From Bacteroidota bacterium (GTDB lineage Bacteria > Bacteroidota > Bacteroidia > B-17B0 > Aurantibacillaceae), in assembly GCA_947450025.1 (NCBI GenBank), contig CANFTW010000016.1, positions 1 through 64,000 on the forward strand: 64,000 nucleotides of DNA, given 5' to 3'. The translations under genes and the position numbers were made by a program. The stretch's first letter is position 1. Every line of letters begins with the position of its first letter. Below are positions 1-7,187 of this stretch, in pieces. The notes beneath the pieces were generated by a model. That model was not told where the DNA came from and did no database searches. It saw only the letters and a program-made list of their open reading frames with translations.

Positions 1-78
1 AAAACGTTAGGCGTAACTTTACAAAAACAAAGTAGCCAAAACCGAATGAACTGGGCAGAATTAGATAAATTAAAATGA
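1..78 (+). CDS. 3' end of a truncated or cassette-borne reading frame
   Basis: Frame 1 is open from the window edge to a TGA at 76-78 and gives 25 residues ending in MNWAELDKLK. An ATG at 46 would make only a 10-residue peptide. The frame runs through the GTTAGGC element at 6-12, so it may be either the true C-terminus of a protein that starts outside the window or a chance frame at a cassette boundary. Its stop overlaps the ATG of the next small ORF (ATGA at 75-78), which favours translational coupling. No family is recognisable from so short a piece. Confidence 0.25.
   Translation, partial: KTLGVTLQKQSSQNRMNWAELDKLK
6..26 (+). repeat. Cassette-boundary-like repeat with GTTRRRY core
   Basis: GTTAGGC at 6-12 fits the integron attC core consensus GTTRRRY exactly. 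It is followed by GCGTAACTTTACAAA (11-25). Nearly the same sequence, lacking one T, returns at 922-935, downstream of the lipoprotein ORF. Two similar boundary sequences flanking short ORFs is the arrangement expected of gene cassettes. The pairing arm of a complete attC site was not established, so this remains a suggestion. Confidence 0.27.
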
Positions 79-242
79 AAAAAGTATCACTTATTATCGC
101 AATACTTTTGGCTGGACTTTCCTCTGCTTTTTTTCAAATCGGATACGGAATTATGAAAAGACCAGTATGGTTTAACGCAAAAGCAAGGAACCGTTCAACC
201 AAAAGTACTTGCTTGGTAATATTGAAAAAAAGCTACACATAA
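75..242 (+). CDS. Small exported peptide, 55 residues, unknown
   Basis: ATG at 75 to TAA at 240-242. The N-terminus is a good signal sequence (MKKVSLIIAILLAGLSSAFFQ), followed by about 30 polar and basic residues. The protein is unusually short and its C-terminal part has no recognisable domain, so it may be a gene truncated by recombination within a cassette-like region. It starts inside the stop codon of the preceding frame and ends about 40 bases before the next ORF. I do not recognise a family. Confidence 0.35.
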   Translation: MKKVSLIIAILLAGLSSAFFQIGYGIMKRPVWFNAKARNRSTKSTCLVILKKSYT

Positions 243-280
243 CAGCGGTTTTTCACAAGCTATGACAAACAATAAATGAC

Positions 281-901
281 ATGATAAACCATCTTAAATA
301 TTCAAAAGGACTACATATCTTAATTCTATGTTGTTTTCTTCTTCCTTTTTTCCATGCAAGTTGTGAAGATGAATTACAAGAAGAAATGGCAAAAACTGAA
401 ATGATAATGGCGGAACAAGTTGCAAAAGACGACTCAGCTATTTCAGTAACAGACTCCGACAACGTTGCTGAGGAAAATATTAGTCTTCCGACACCCGCCT
501 CTACAAATAATAGTTCTAAGAATAAAGATGATTTATCGTCACATAAAATTGTCGACAAGATTCCAATTCTAAAGCCTATATTGACCCCAGACAAAGACAT
601 TTATACAGGACTTGCAACTGTTATCGACTCTTTTCCTTGGATCATTTTCATGTCAACTCCAATTGCTTTCCTATTTTTAATTGTAAACTTAACAGTAAAA
701 ATCATTGACAAAAATGCAAGACGAACAATTGTTTTTCTCGACATTCTTGCTTTTGGTTTTCTACTAATAGCTCATTCATTATCGTTGGGCAGTGAAAGAC
801 TTTGGGGTGTATGGGTGACAATATCTTTAATTGGTATCCTGACAATTTATGACATTTATATAAACAGACTTCTCCGAAATGAACTAAAAGGCAGTAGCTA
901 A
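281..901 (+). CDS. Predicted lipoprotein with C-terminal membrane segments, 206 residues
   Basis: The N-terminal hydrophobic stretch ends in a lipobox-like FHASC at about residues 24-28, so the protein is probably processed by signal peptidase II and lipid-anchored at Cys28. Residues 29-95 are acidic and Ser/Asn rich and look disordered. Three hydrophobic segments follow (about 115-138, 149-170 and 176-194), which is unusual for a simple lipoprotein. An alternative is a membrane protein with four TM segments. It lies in the cassette-like region upstream of purD, with repeated boundary elements on both sides, and has no recognised family. Codon use is AT-rich like the rest of the window. Confidence 0.6.
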   Translation: MINHLKYSKGLHILILCCFLLPFFHASCEDELQEEMAKTEMIMAEQVAKDDSAISVTDSDNVAEENISLPTPASTNNSSKNKDDLSSHKIVDKIPILKPILTPDKDIYTGLATVIDSFPWIIFMSTPIAFLFLIVNLTVKIIDKNARRTIVFLDILAFGFLLIAHSLSLGSERLWGVWVTISLIGILTIYDIYINRLLRNELKGSS

Positions 902-919
902 CACAGACTTTGCATCAGG

Positions 920-935
920 ATGCGTAACTTACAAA
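920..935 (+). repeat. Second copy of the cassette-boundary-like repeat
   Basis: GCGTAACTTACAAA at 922-935 matches the element at 11-25 with one base missing. It follows a short perfect hairpin (GCATC-AG-GATGC, 912-923). It sits just after the stop codon of the lipoprotein ORF at 281-901, where a cassette attachment site would be expected. The R' core is degenerate here (AGGATGC rather than GTTRRRY). Confidence 0.25.
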
Positions 936-966
936 CTTGTAGCTTTGAGCTTACATTCAAGTTCAA

Positions 967-1004
967 GTTGATGATTCTGTACTCTGAAAACTGTCAGAAT
1001 CAAC
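967..1004 (-). other. Stem-loop just beyond the purD stop codon
   Basis: TGATTCTG (972-979) and CAGAATCA (995-1002) are perfect inverted repeats around a 15-base loop. The pairing extends to GTTG/CAAC with a three-base bulge. It lies 12 bases downstream of the purD stop on the minus strand. No T-run follows, so it is not a clear intrinsic terminator. It could be an mRNA 3'-end hairpin or part of the cassette boundary. Confidence 0.3.
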
Positions 1005-1015
1005 GTGCGATATCA

Positions 1016-2302
1016 TTACTTCCCCCAATTCATCAAATCTTTTCCAATATCACTTCTGTAATATTTGCCATCGTAATTAAGCTTTTCGGCAGTTACAAAA
1101 CTCTTAGCAACAGCTTCTTCTATTGTTTTACCAAATGATGTGATGGCAAATACCCGTCCACCGTTAGTAACGACCTCCTCATTTTTTAAAGCAGTTCCAG
1201 AATGAAAAACTTGACTATTTGTAATATTATTTAATCCTGTAACCACTTTATTTTTTTCATAATCTTCTGGATATCCACCGCTTACTAATACAACAGTGGT
1301 TGCAATATCAGATGTTACACTAAATTGTTTTTCATGCAAAGTTTGTGTTGCCACGCCTTGCAGTAAATCTAATAAATCCGATTCAATGCGTGGAATCACC
1401 ACTTCGGTTTCAGGATCTCCCATTCGGCAATTGTACTCAATCACACTTGGTTCGCCATCGCAATTCATTAAACCAATAAAAATAAATCCTCTATAATCAA
1501 TCCCATCTTTTAGTAAACCATTAATCGTTGGCTTCACAATTTTTTCTTCTACTTTTTTAATAAAAGCTTCATTAGCAAATGGCACTGGACTCACCGCTCC
1601 CATTCCACCAGTATTTAAACCAGTATCACCTACTCCAATGCGTTTGTAATCTTTAGCAGCTGGTAATATTTTATAGGATTTTCCGTCTGTTAATACAAAC
1701 ACTGATAATTCAATGCCTTTTAAAAATTCTTCAATCACTACCGTATTACCGGCATTACCAAACTTGGCATTCAAAATCATGTTTTGTAATTCCGCCTTCG
1801 CCTCGTCGGCATCATCAATAATCAGCACGCCCTTTCCTGCAGCTAAACCATCTGCTTTTAAGACATAAGGTGGCGTTAAACTATCAATAAAGGCTGCGCC
1901 TTCATGAATATTTTCTTTAGTGAAACTTTTATATTTTGCAGTTGGCACGCCATGTTTAAACATAAATTGTTTACTAAAATCTTTACTACCTTCTAGTTGT
2001 GCGCCATCTTTTCGTGGGCCAATAACTGGGATTTCTCTTAAAACTTCATCAGCTAAAAAATAATCATGCACTCCTTTTACGAGAGGATCTTCAGGGCCAA
2101 CCAACACCATATCAATTCCTTTTTCCCAAACTAGATTTTTGATAGCGTCAAAATCTGTTGCTGAAATATGAACATTAGTGCCACATTGAGCGGTTCCAGC
2201 ATTTCCTGGAGCTATATATAAATTTTCTAATTGTTTACTTTGAGCTAGTTTCCATGCAAAAGCATGCTCTCTTCCTCCTGATCCTAAAATTAATACATTC
2301 AT
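1016..2302 (-). CDS. purD: Phosphoribosylamine--glycine ligase (GAR synthetase)
   Basis: This enzyme joins glycine to 5-phosphoribosylamine using ATP, the second step of de novo purine synthesis in the cytoplasm. The 428-residue length is normal for the family. The N-terminus carries the family signature GSGGREHAFAWKL. The ATP-grasp core (about residues 100-300) includes KADGLAAGKGV and GFIFIGLM, and the GDPETE motif lies near residue 290. The ATG start gives the expected MNVLILGSGG. It is a single gene, with purN, which acts next in the pathway, 43 kb away at 44722-45285. A convergent cassette-like region lies beyond its 3' end. Confidence 0.96.
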   Translation of the reverse strand: MNVLILGSGGREHAFAWKLAQSKQLENLYIAPGNAGTAQCGTNVHISATDFDAIKNLVWEKGIDMVLVGPEDPLVKGVHDYFLADEVLREIPVIGPRKDGAQLEGSKDFSKQFMFKHGVPTAKYKSFTKENIHEGAAFIDSLTPPYVLKADGLAAGKGVLIIDDADEAKAELQNMILNAKFGNAGNTVVIEEFLKGIELSVFVLTDGKSYKILPAAKDYKRIGVGDTGLNTGGMGAVSPVPFANEAFIKKVEEKIVKPTINGLLKDGIDYRGFIFIGLMNCDGEPSVIEYNCRMGDPETEVVIPRIESDLLDLLQGVATQTLHEKQFSVTSDIATTVVLVSGGYPEDYEKNKVVTGLNNITNSQVFHSGTALKNEEVVTNGGRVFAITSFGKTIEEAVAKSFVTAEKLNYDGKYYRSDIGKDLMNWGK

Positions 2303-2323
2303 AAGTTTGAATAAAGTGTAAAA

Positions 2324-2354
2324 TTAAAAAATCCCATCCGAAAAGATGAGATTC
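2324..2354 (-). terminator. Intrinsic terminator of the basic secreted protein gene
   Basis: On the minus strand, AATCTCATC and GATGGGATT form a nine-base stem with one G-T pair around a six-base loop, followed by a T-run. It lies 24 bases after the stop at 2378 and just before the purD start, so it separates the two transcripts. Confidence 0.7.
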
Positions 2355-2377
2355 ATTAAAAAAGTTTTAAAAAGTAT

Positions 2378-2785
2378 TTATCGTTTTCTCTTACTAAATG
2401 ATTGATTACCTCTTACCCTTGTTGCAGATCGCTTTCGGTTTTGCTGAGCAATAATACCATCAGTATATTGTTTTCCTTTTGTACGATTACGTGAAAATAA
2501 TTTGGCTTGTTCTTTCTTTTGTTTTTTTCCTGGTTGAGTTTTGTGATACACCCAAGCGCTTCCGCTTTTATTCCCTTGAAATATGCGAGCAAACAAACTC
2601 TTTCTTTTACCTCCCTTAGCAAAGGTGGCAGCATTTCCTTTAGATTTGTGTCCGAAAAGCTTCTTACCTCCACCTCGTTGGTTACGGTGCTCTTTTTTAC
2701 GACCACCCTTTACTTGAGCTAAAATGGGCGTAGTTATTCCAATAGATAGGAACAAAATTATGGTTAATAATTTGGTAAGTTTCAT
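2378..2785 (-). CDS. Very basic small secreted protein, 135 residues
   Basis: I chose the ATG at 2785 because it gives a compact signal peptide (MKLTKLLTIILFLSIG, cleavage near ILAQ). A TTG six codons upstream is less likely. The mature part is exceptionally rich in Lys, Arg, Gly, Gln and Asn, has few acidic residues and ends in SKRKR. It has no recognisable domain. Such a strongly cationic exported protein could bind cell-surface polysaccharide, LPS or extracellular DNA, but that is inference. It has its own terminator and faces away from mnmH. Family unknown to me. Confidence 0.65.
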   Translation of the reverse strand: MKLTKLLTIILFLSIGITTPILAQVKGGRKKEHRNQRGGGKKLFGHKSKGNAATFAKGGKRKSLFARIFQGNKSGSAWVYHKTQPGKKQKKEQAKLFSRNRTKGKQYTDGIIAQQNRKRSATRVRGNQSFSKRKR

Positions 2786-2957
2786 TATTACAATATTATA
2801 CAAAAAAATATATAAAATCCCATGCTTTTGAGTTTATTTCATGAAATATCTCACAAGATTTAAACAATTTGGTATTCATAACCATTTTATTGGTAGAATT
2901 TTTGGATAAAATCTAATCCTTGGGAAATTAAGTGAAATATTATGTAGCTTCGTGCTA

Positions 2958-3986
2958 ATGACTGCAAATGCTCTTGAAGTAGCTAATTTCATAAACAATA
3001 GCCAAGGTGAATTAATTATAGATGTGAGGGCTCCTATTGAGTTCTTTAAAGGCCATGTGCCTAATGCTATCAATATTCCATTATTCGAAGATAGTGAACG
3101 AGCAGAAATAGGAACACTATACAAACAACAAGGAAAAGACACAGCAGTAAATAGGGGATTAGAAATTGTTTCGCCAAAAATGACCTCCTTCGTGAATCAA
3201 GTTAAGGCATTATGTAAAAACAAAAAGGTATTTGTGTATTGCTTTAGAGGAGGGATGAGAAGTAACAGTTTTGCTTGGCTCATGAACACCTCCGGATTAG
3301 ATGCTGTGATTATGAAAGGTGGCTATAAAGCTTTTAGAAATTATGCTTTAAATTATTTTGAGCAAGAACGCAAAATAATTTTATTAGGAGGAAAAACTGG
3401 AAGCGGCAAAACAGACATTTTAAAAAAACTAAAAGAACAGAACTTACAAATTGTTGATTTAGAACATATCGCTCATCATAAAGGCTCTGCTTTTGGAAGT
3501 ATTAATGAACAAAAACAAAATCCTCAACAGGAATTTGAACACCAATTATATGACAAATTATCAGAACTCAATAATTCCAAATATATTATTATAGAAGACG
3601 AATCTCAAACCATTGGATATAATAAAATTCCCATTGGATTATGGCAGCAAATGAAACAGGCAACTATATTAAAAATTGAAATCCCATTTGAATTACGCGT
3701 ACAAAAATTAGTAGATGATTATACAACCGTCAATATTGAAGCGCTCAAATCTTGTGTGATTAAAATTGCTCAACAACTAGGCTCTCTAAATACAAAACAA
3801 TGTTTACAATATTTAGATGACAATAATTTACATGATGTTGCTAGATTATCTTTATTATACTACGATAAAGCCTATGAGTTTAGTTATAAGAACAAAAAAC
3901 AACCTATTATTCATTTAAACTCAGATACAATTGATGCTACCATTAATGCTCAAAAAGTAAAAGAGATGATAGAAACTTTAAAATAA
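2958..3986 (+). CDS. mnmH: tRNA 2-selenouridine synthase (rhodanese plus P-loop)
   Basis: MnmH (SelU, YbbB) replaces sulfur with selenium in 2-thiouridine at the wobble position of certain tRNAs, using selenophosphate. The N-terminal rhodanese domain (about 1-125) has the active-site loop YCFRGGMRS, with the catalytic Cys. A P-loop follows (LLGGKTGSGKTD, about residue 145). The C-terminal region (HHKGSAFG, EDESQTIG) is typical of the family. I chose the ATG at 2958 rather than the GTG two codons upstream. selD starts two bases after the stop codon, so the enzyme and its selenium donor are co-transcribed. Confidence 0.94.
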   Translation: MTANALEVANFINNSQGELIIDVRAPIEFFKGHVPNAINIPLFEDSERAEIGTLYKQQGKDTAVNRGLEIVSPKMTSFVNQVKALCKNKKVFVYCFRGGMRSNSFAWLMNTSGLDAVIMKGGYKAFRNYALNYFEQERKIILLGGKTGSGKTDILKKLKEQNLQIVDLEHIAHHKGSAFGSINEQKQNPQQEFEHQLYDKLSELNNSKYIIIEDESQTIGYNKIPIGLWQQMKQATILKIEIPFELRVQKLVDDYTTVNIEALKSCVIKIAQQLGSLNTKQCLQYLDDNNLHDVARLSLLYYDKAYEFSYKNKKQPIIHLNSDTIDATINAQKVKEMIETLK

Positions 3987-3987
3987 A

Positions 3988-5016
3988 ATGTCAATAAAAC
4001 TTACACAATATAGCAAAGCCTCCGGATGTGGTTGCAAAATTGCACCCGCTGTTTTAGAAGAAATATTAAGCGGTTGCAAACAAGATGTTGTTTTCAAAAA
4101 CCTATTAGTAGGCAATGAAACCAAGGACGATGCTGCTGTTTACGAACTGGAAGATGGGAACTGTATTATTAGTACAACCGATTTTTTTACCCCAATTGTA
4201 GATGACGCTTTTGATTTTGGCAAGATATCAGCTTGTAATGCAATCAGTGATGTGTATTCCATGGGAGGAAAGCCATTGATGGCGGTAGCCATTTTAGGCT
4301 GGCCAGTCGATAAAATACCAGCAGATGTGGCGCAACAAGTCATCAAAGGGGCACAAGAAATATGTGCAAAAGCTGGTATTCCATTAGCTGGCGGACACAG
4401 TGTCGATACACAAGAACCTTTATTCGGCTTAGCAGTAACGGGCTTAGTAAAAAAAGAACATATTAAAAAAAATAACGCCCTTAAAGAAAATGACATCCTA
4501 TACATTACAAAACCATTAGGGATTGGTGTTTTAAGTACTGCTTTAAAAAGAGGTCTTTTGAATGAAACGCATTATCAAATACTATTGGAACAATCCACGG
4601 CTTTAAATTCGATTGGCGAAAAATTAGGCGCTTTATCTTTTGTAAATTCTATCACTGACGTCACAGGCTTTGGTTTTGCAGGCCATTTATTAGAAATGTT
4701 AGCCGACACCAATCTTTCAGCTTCCATCAAAAAAGAATCACTTCCTATTATTGAAGCAGCCAAAGAATACGCTAAACAATTTGTGTTTCCTGATAACACC
4801 ACTCGCAATTACAACGCACAATCCAAATACATTGCAGGCATGACAGATTTAGATTTTATTTTTTATTGCGACCCTCAAACATCTGGAGGCTTGTTATTTA
4901 GCGTTTCTTCATCTCATGAAAAGGAAATGGATACTTTTTTAGAATCTCAAAATCAATATTTTGCTAAAATCGGAACCATTACGTCTAAACAAGAAAAAGA
5001 AATCATTTTCCTGTAA
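3988..5016 (+). CDS. selD: Selenide, water dikinase (selenophosphate synthetase)
   Basis: SelD makes selenophosphate from selenide and ATP. The 342-residue length and the N-terminal active-site segment SGCGCKIAP, with the essential Cys and Lys, fit the cysteine-type enzyme (no in-frame TGA, so not a selenoprotein). Metal-binding and AIRS-like ATP-binding motifs follow: DDAAVY, TTDFFTPIVDD, GGHSVD and DVTGFGFAGHL. It is tightly coupled to mnmH, so the local use of selenophosphate is tRNA modification. No selA, selB or tRNA-Sec is visible in the window. Confidence 0.96.
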   Translation: MSIKLTQYSKASGCGCKIAPAVLEEILSGCKQDVVFKNLLVGNETKDDAAVYELEDGNCIISTTDFFTPIVDDAFDFGKISACNAISDVYSMGGKPLMAVAILGWPVDKIPADVAQQVIKGAQEICAKAGIPLAGGHSVDTQEPLFGLAVTGLVKKEHIKKNNALKENDILYITKPLGIGVLSTALKRGLLNETHYQILLEQSTALNSIGEKLGALSFVNSITDVTGFGFAGHLLEMLADTNLSASIKKESLPIIEAAKEYAKQFVFPDNTTRNYNAQSKYIAGMTDLDFIFYCDPQTSGGLLFSVSSSHEKEMDTFLESQNQYFAKIGTITSKQEKEIIFL

Positions 5017-5101
5017 CTAAACTATTTTGTTTAACGTTTGTTAACCATTAAAGAGGTAATAAGAGGTTAAAAATCACGTTTTTACAATTAATAAAATAGT
5101 T

Positions 5102-5109
5102 TATCTTTG
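5102..5109 (+). promoter_or_regulatory. Bacteroidota -7 promoter box upstream of dxs
   Basis: TATCTTTG at 5102-5109 matches TAnnTTTG. It ends only five bases before the dxs ATG at 5115, so transcription from it would give an almost leaderless message. No clear TTTG box lies about 19 bases upstream, only a T-rich stretch. Confidence 0.5.
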
Positions 5110-5114
5110 TTGTA

Positions 5115-7067
5115 ATGGAAATTGTTAAGGGTTCAGGTGTTATACCTGGTGAATTATTGGCAAAGGTGAATTCCCCTGCCGACTTAAAAAAACTAAAAGA
5201 AGAAGAATTAGAACAATTCTGTGCAGAATTGCGTCAATTCATCATCGACATCGTATCTGTGAAAGGCGGCCACTTTGGTGCTTCTTTAGGCGTTGTTGAA
5301 TTGACCACAGCCTTACATTATGTATTCAATACACCTTACGATCAATTAGTATGGGACGTAGGTCATCAAGCATACGGACATAAAATTATTACTGGTCGTC
5401 GTGATGTGTTTCACACAAACCGTATTTACAAAGGCATTAGTGGTTTCCCAAAACGTTCAGAAAGTGAATATGACACGTTTGGCGTTGGTCACTCTTCTAC
5501 TTCTATCGGCGGTGCTTTAGGGATGGCTGTTGCTAGCCAATACATGGGCATTAAAGATAAACAACACATTGCTGTTATTGGAGATGGTTCTATGACTGCT
5601 GGTCAGGCTTTTGAAGCCTTAAACCATGCCGGTATTTCAAACAGTAATTTATTAGTAGTGTTAAATGATAACTGTATGAGCATTGACCCTAACGTTGGTG
5701 CTTTAAGAGATTATTTAACGGATATTACAACCTCTCATACTTACAATAAAACAAAAGATAAAGTTTGGGAATTATTAGGAAAGATTAGCAAATTTGGACC
5801 AAATGCTCAAGAAATTGCAAGTAAATTAGAAAATGCTGTTAAGACTTCATTATTAAAACAAAGCAATTTATTTGAATCGTTAAAGTTCCGCTATTTTGGA
5901 CCAGTAGATGGACACGATGTAGTTCGTTTAACGAAAATCATGGCCGATTTAAAAGATATACCTGGCCCAAAAATATTACACGTTTTAACTAAAAAAGGAA
6001 AAGGTTATAAATTCTCAGAAGAAGGAAATGAAACAGTTTGGCACTCGCCAGGTTTGTTTAATAAAGAGACAGGAGAAATTATTAAAGTAGTTCCTAAAGA
6101 ACCTCAACCTCCAAAATACCAAGATGTATTTGGACATACGATTGTAGAATTAGCTGAGCAAAATAAAAAAATAATGGGGATCACGCCTGCTATGCCAAGT
6201 GGTTGCTCATTAAATATTATGATGAAAGCGATGCCTGACAGAGCATTTGACGTAGGTATTGCCGAACAGCATGCCGTAACGTTTAGTGCAGGTTTAGCAA
6301 CACAAGGCATGATTCCTTATTGCAACATTTACTCTTCGTTTATGCAACGTGCGTATGACCAAGTGGTGCATGATGTGGCTTTGCAAAATTTAAAAGTTGT
6401 TTTATGTTTAGATAGAGGTGGAATTGCTGGTGCTGATGGCCCAACACACCACGGCGCATTTGACATTGCTTATTTCCGTTGCATTCCCAATATGATTGTG
6501 AGTGCGCCTATGAATGAAGAAGAGCTGCGTAACTTAATGTACACCGCTCAATTAGATGAAGTAAAAGGAGCATTTAGTATCCGCTACCCGCGTGGTAATG
6601 GCGTGATGGTGAACTGGAAAACTCCTTTCAAAAAATTAGAAATTGGGAAAGGCCGTAAATTAAAAGATGGAAAAGAGGTTGCGATTTTATCCTTAGGCCA
6701 TCCTGGAAACTTTGCTGCAAAAGCTATTGAAAAATTAGAAGCAGAAGGCATTACTCCTGCTCACTACGATTTGCGTTTTGCTAAACCGCTAGATGAAGCG
6801 ATGTTACACGAAGTATTTGCTCGCTACAAAAAAATAATTACCATCGAAGATGGGACTATTGTTGGTGGTGTTGGTAGCGCTATATTAGAATTCATGGCCG
6901 AAAATAATTACAGCGCACAAGTAAAACGATTAGGTATTCCTGATAAATTTATCGAGCACGGAGAGCCAAACGAATTATATCAAGAGTGTGGTTTTTCAGT
7001 TGAACAAATTCATAACGAAGTTTTAGAAATCTTAAAAGAGAAAAAAGCGACTAAAGTTGCTGGGTAA
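5115..7067 (+). CDS. dxs: 1-deoxy-D-xylulose-5-phosphate synthase
   Basis: Dxs condenses pyruvate and glyceraldehyde 3-phosphate, with thiamine diphosphate, in the first step of the MEP isoprenoid pathway. At 650 residues it has the three transketolase-type domains. GGHFGASLG and the VWDVGHQAYGHK segment lie near residues 50-90. The thiamine diphosphate motif GDGSMTAGQAFEALN...NDNCMSI lies near 155-190. The pyrimidine-binding domain has GIAEQHAVTFSAGLA. The start is supported by the family's N-terminal GELLAKVNSPADLKKL. The gene appears monocistronic, with a -7 box just before its start and a strong terminator after it. Confidence 0.97.
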   Translation: MEIVKGSGVIPGELLAKVNSPADLKKLKEEELEQFCAELRQFIIDIVSVKGGHFGASLGVVELTTALHYVFNTPYDQLVWDVGHQAYGHKIITGRRDVFHTNRIYKGISGFPKRSESEYDTFGVGHSSTSIGGALGMAVASQYMGIKDKQHIAVIGDGSMTAGQAFEALNHAGISNSNLLVVLNDNCMSIDPNVGALRDYLTDITTSHTYNKTKDKVWELLGKISKFGPNAQEIASKLENAVKTSLLKQSNLFESLKFRYFGPVDGHDVVRLTKIMADLKDIPGPKILHVLTKKGKGYKFSEEGNETVWHSPGLFNKETGEIIKVVPKEPQPPKYQDVFGHTIVELAEQNKKIMGITPAMPSGCSLNIMMKAMPDRAFDVGIAEQHAVTFSAGLATQGMIPYCNIYSSFMQRAYDQVVHDVALQNLKVVLCLDRGGIAGADGPTHHGAFDIAYFRCIPNMIVSAPMNEEELRNLMYTAQLDEVKGAFSIRYPRGNGVMVNWKTPFKKLEIGKGRKLKDGKEVAILSLGHPGNFAAKAIEKLEAEGITPAHYDLRFAKPLDEAMLHEVFARYKKIITIEDGTIVGGVGSAILEFMAENNYSAQVKRLGIPDKFIEHGEPNELYQECGFSVEQIHNEVLEILKEKKATKVAG

Positions 7068-7089
7068 TTTTTCTTTATAACACTTATTT

Positions 7090-7127
7090 AAAGCGACTTA
7101 ACAAAAAATTAAGTCGCTTTTTTATTT
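7090..7127 (+). terminator. Intrinsic terminator after dxs
   Basis: AAAGCGACTTAA (7090-7101) and TTAAGTCGCTTT (7109-7120) form a perfect 12-base stem with a seven-base loop, followed by T's. The flanking A-run and T-run make it usable in both directions, but no minus-strand gene ends here. Confidence 0.9.
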
Positions 7128-7163
7128 AACAGAAATTTTATTTTAATCCTCCCTTGTTTTCGT

Positions 7164-7171
7164 TAAATTTG
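7164..7171 (+). promoter_or_regulatory. -7 promoter box of the DUF4175 operon
   Basis: TAAATTTG fits TAnnTTTG and ends 16 bases before the TTG start at 7188. It lies after the dxs terminator, so the operon probably has its own transcript. Confidence 0.45.
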
Positions 7172-7187
7172 TGTAAATACCAATAAA

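Noticed and set aside
920-1138. Plus-strand ORF of 72 residues after the lipoprotein gene
   Set aside because: It runs antisense into the end of purD and has no signal peptide or domain. It is a shadow of the real gene.
2413-2706. Minus-strand ORF of 97 residues within the basic secreted protein gene
   Set aside because: It overlaps the signal-peptide-bearing frame on the same strand and has no recognisable features.
5020-5075. Possible terminator or riboswitch between selD and dxs
   Set aside because: Only six-base complementarity (TTAACC/GGTTAA) with a large loop and no T-run, and no conserved riboswitch core was seen.
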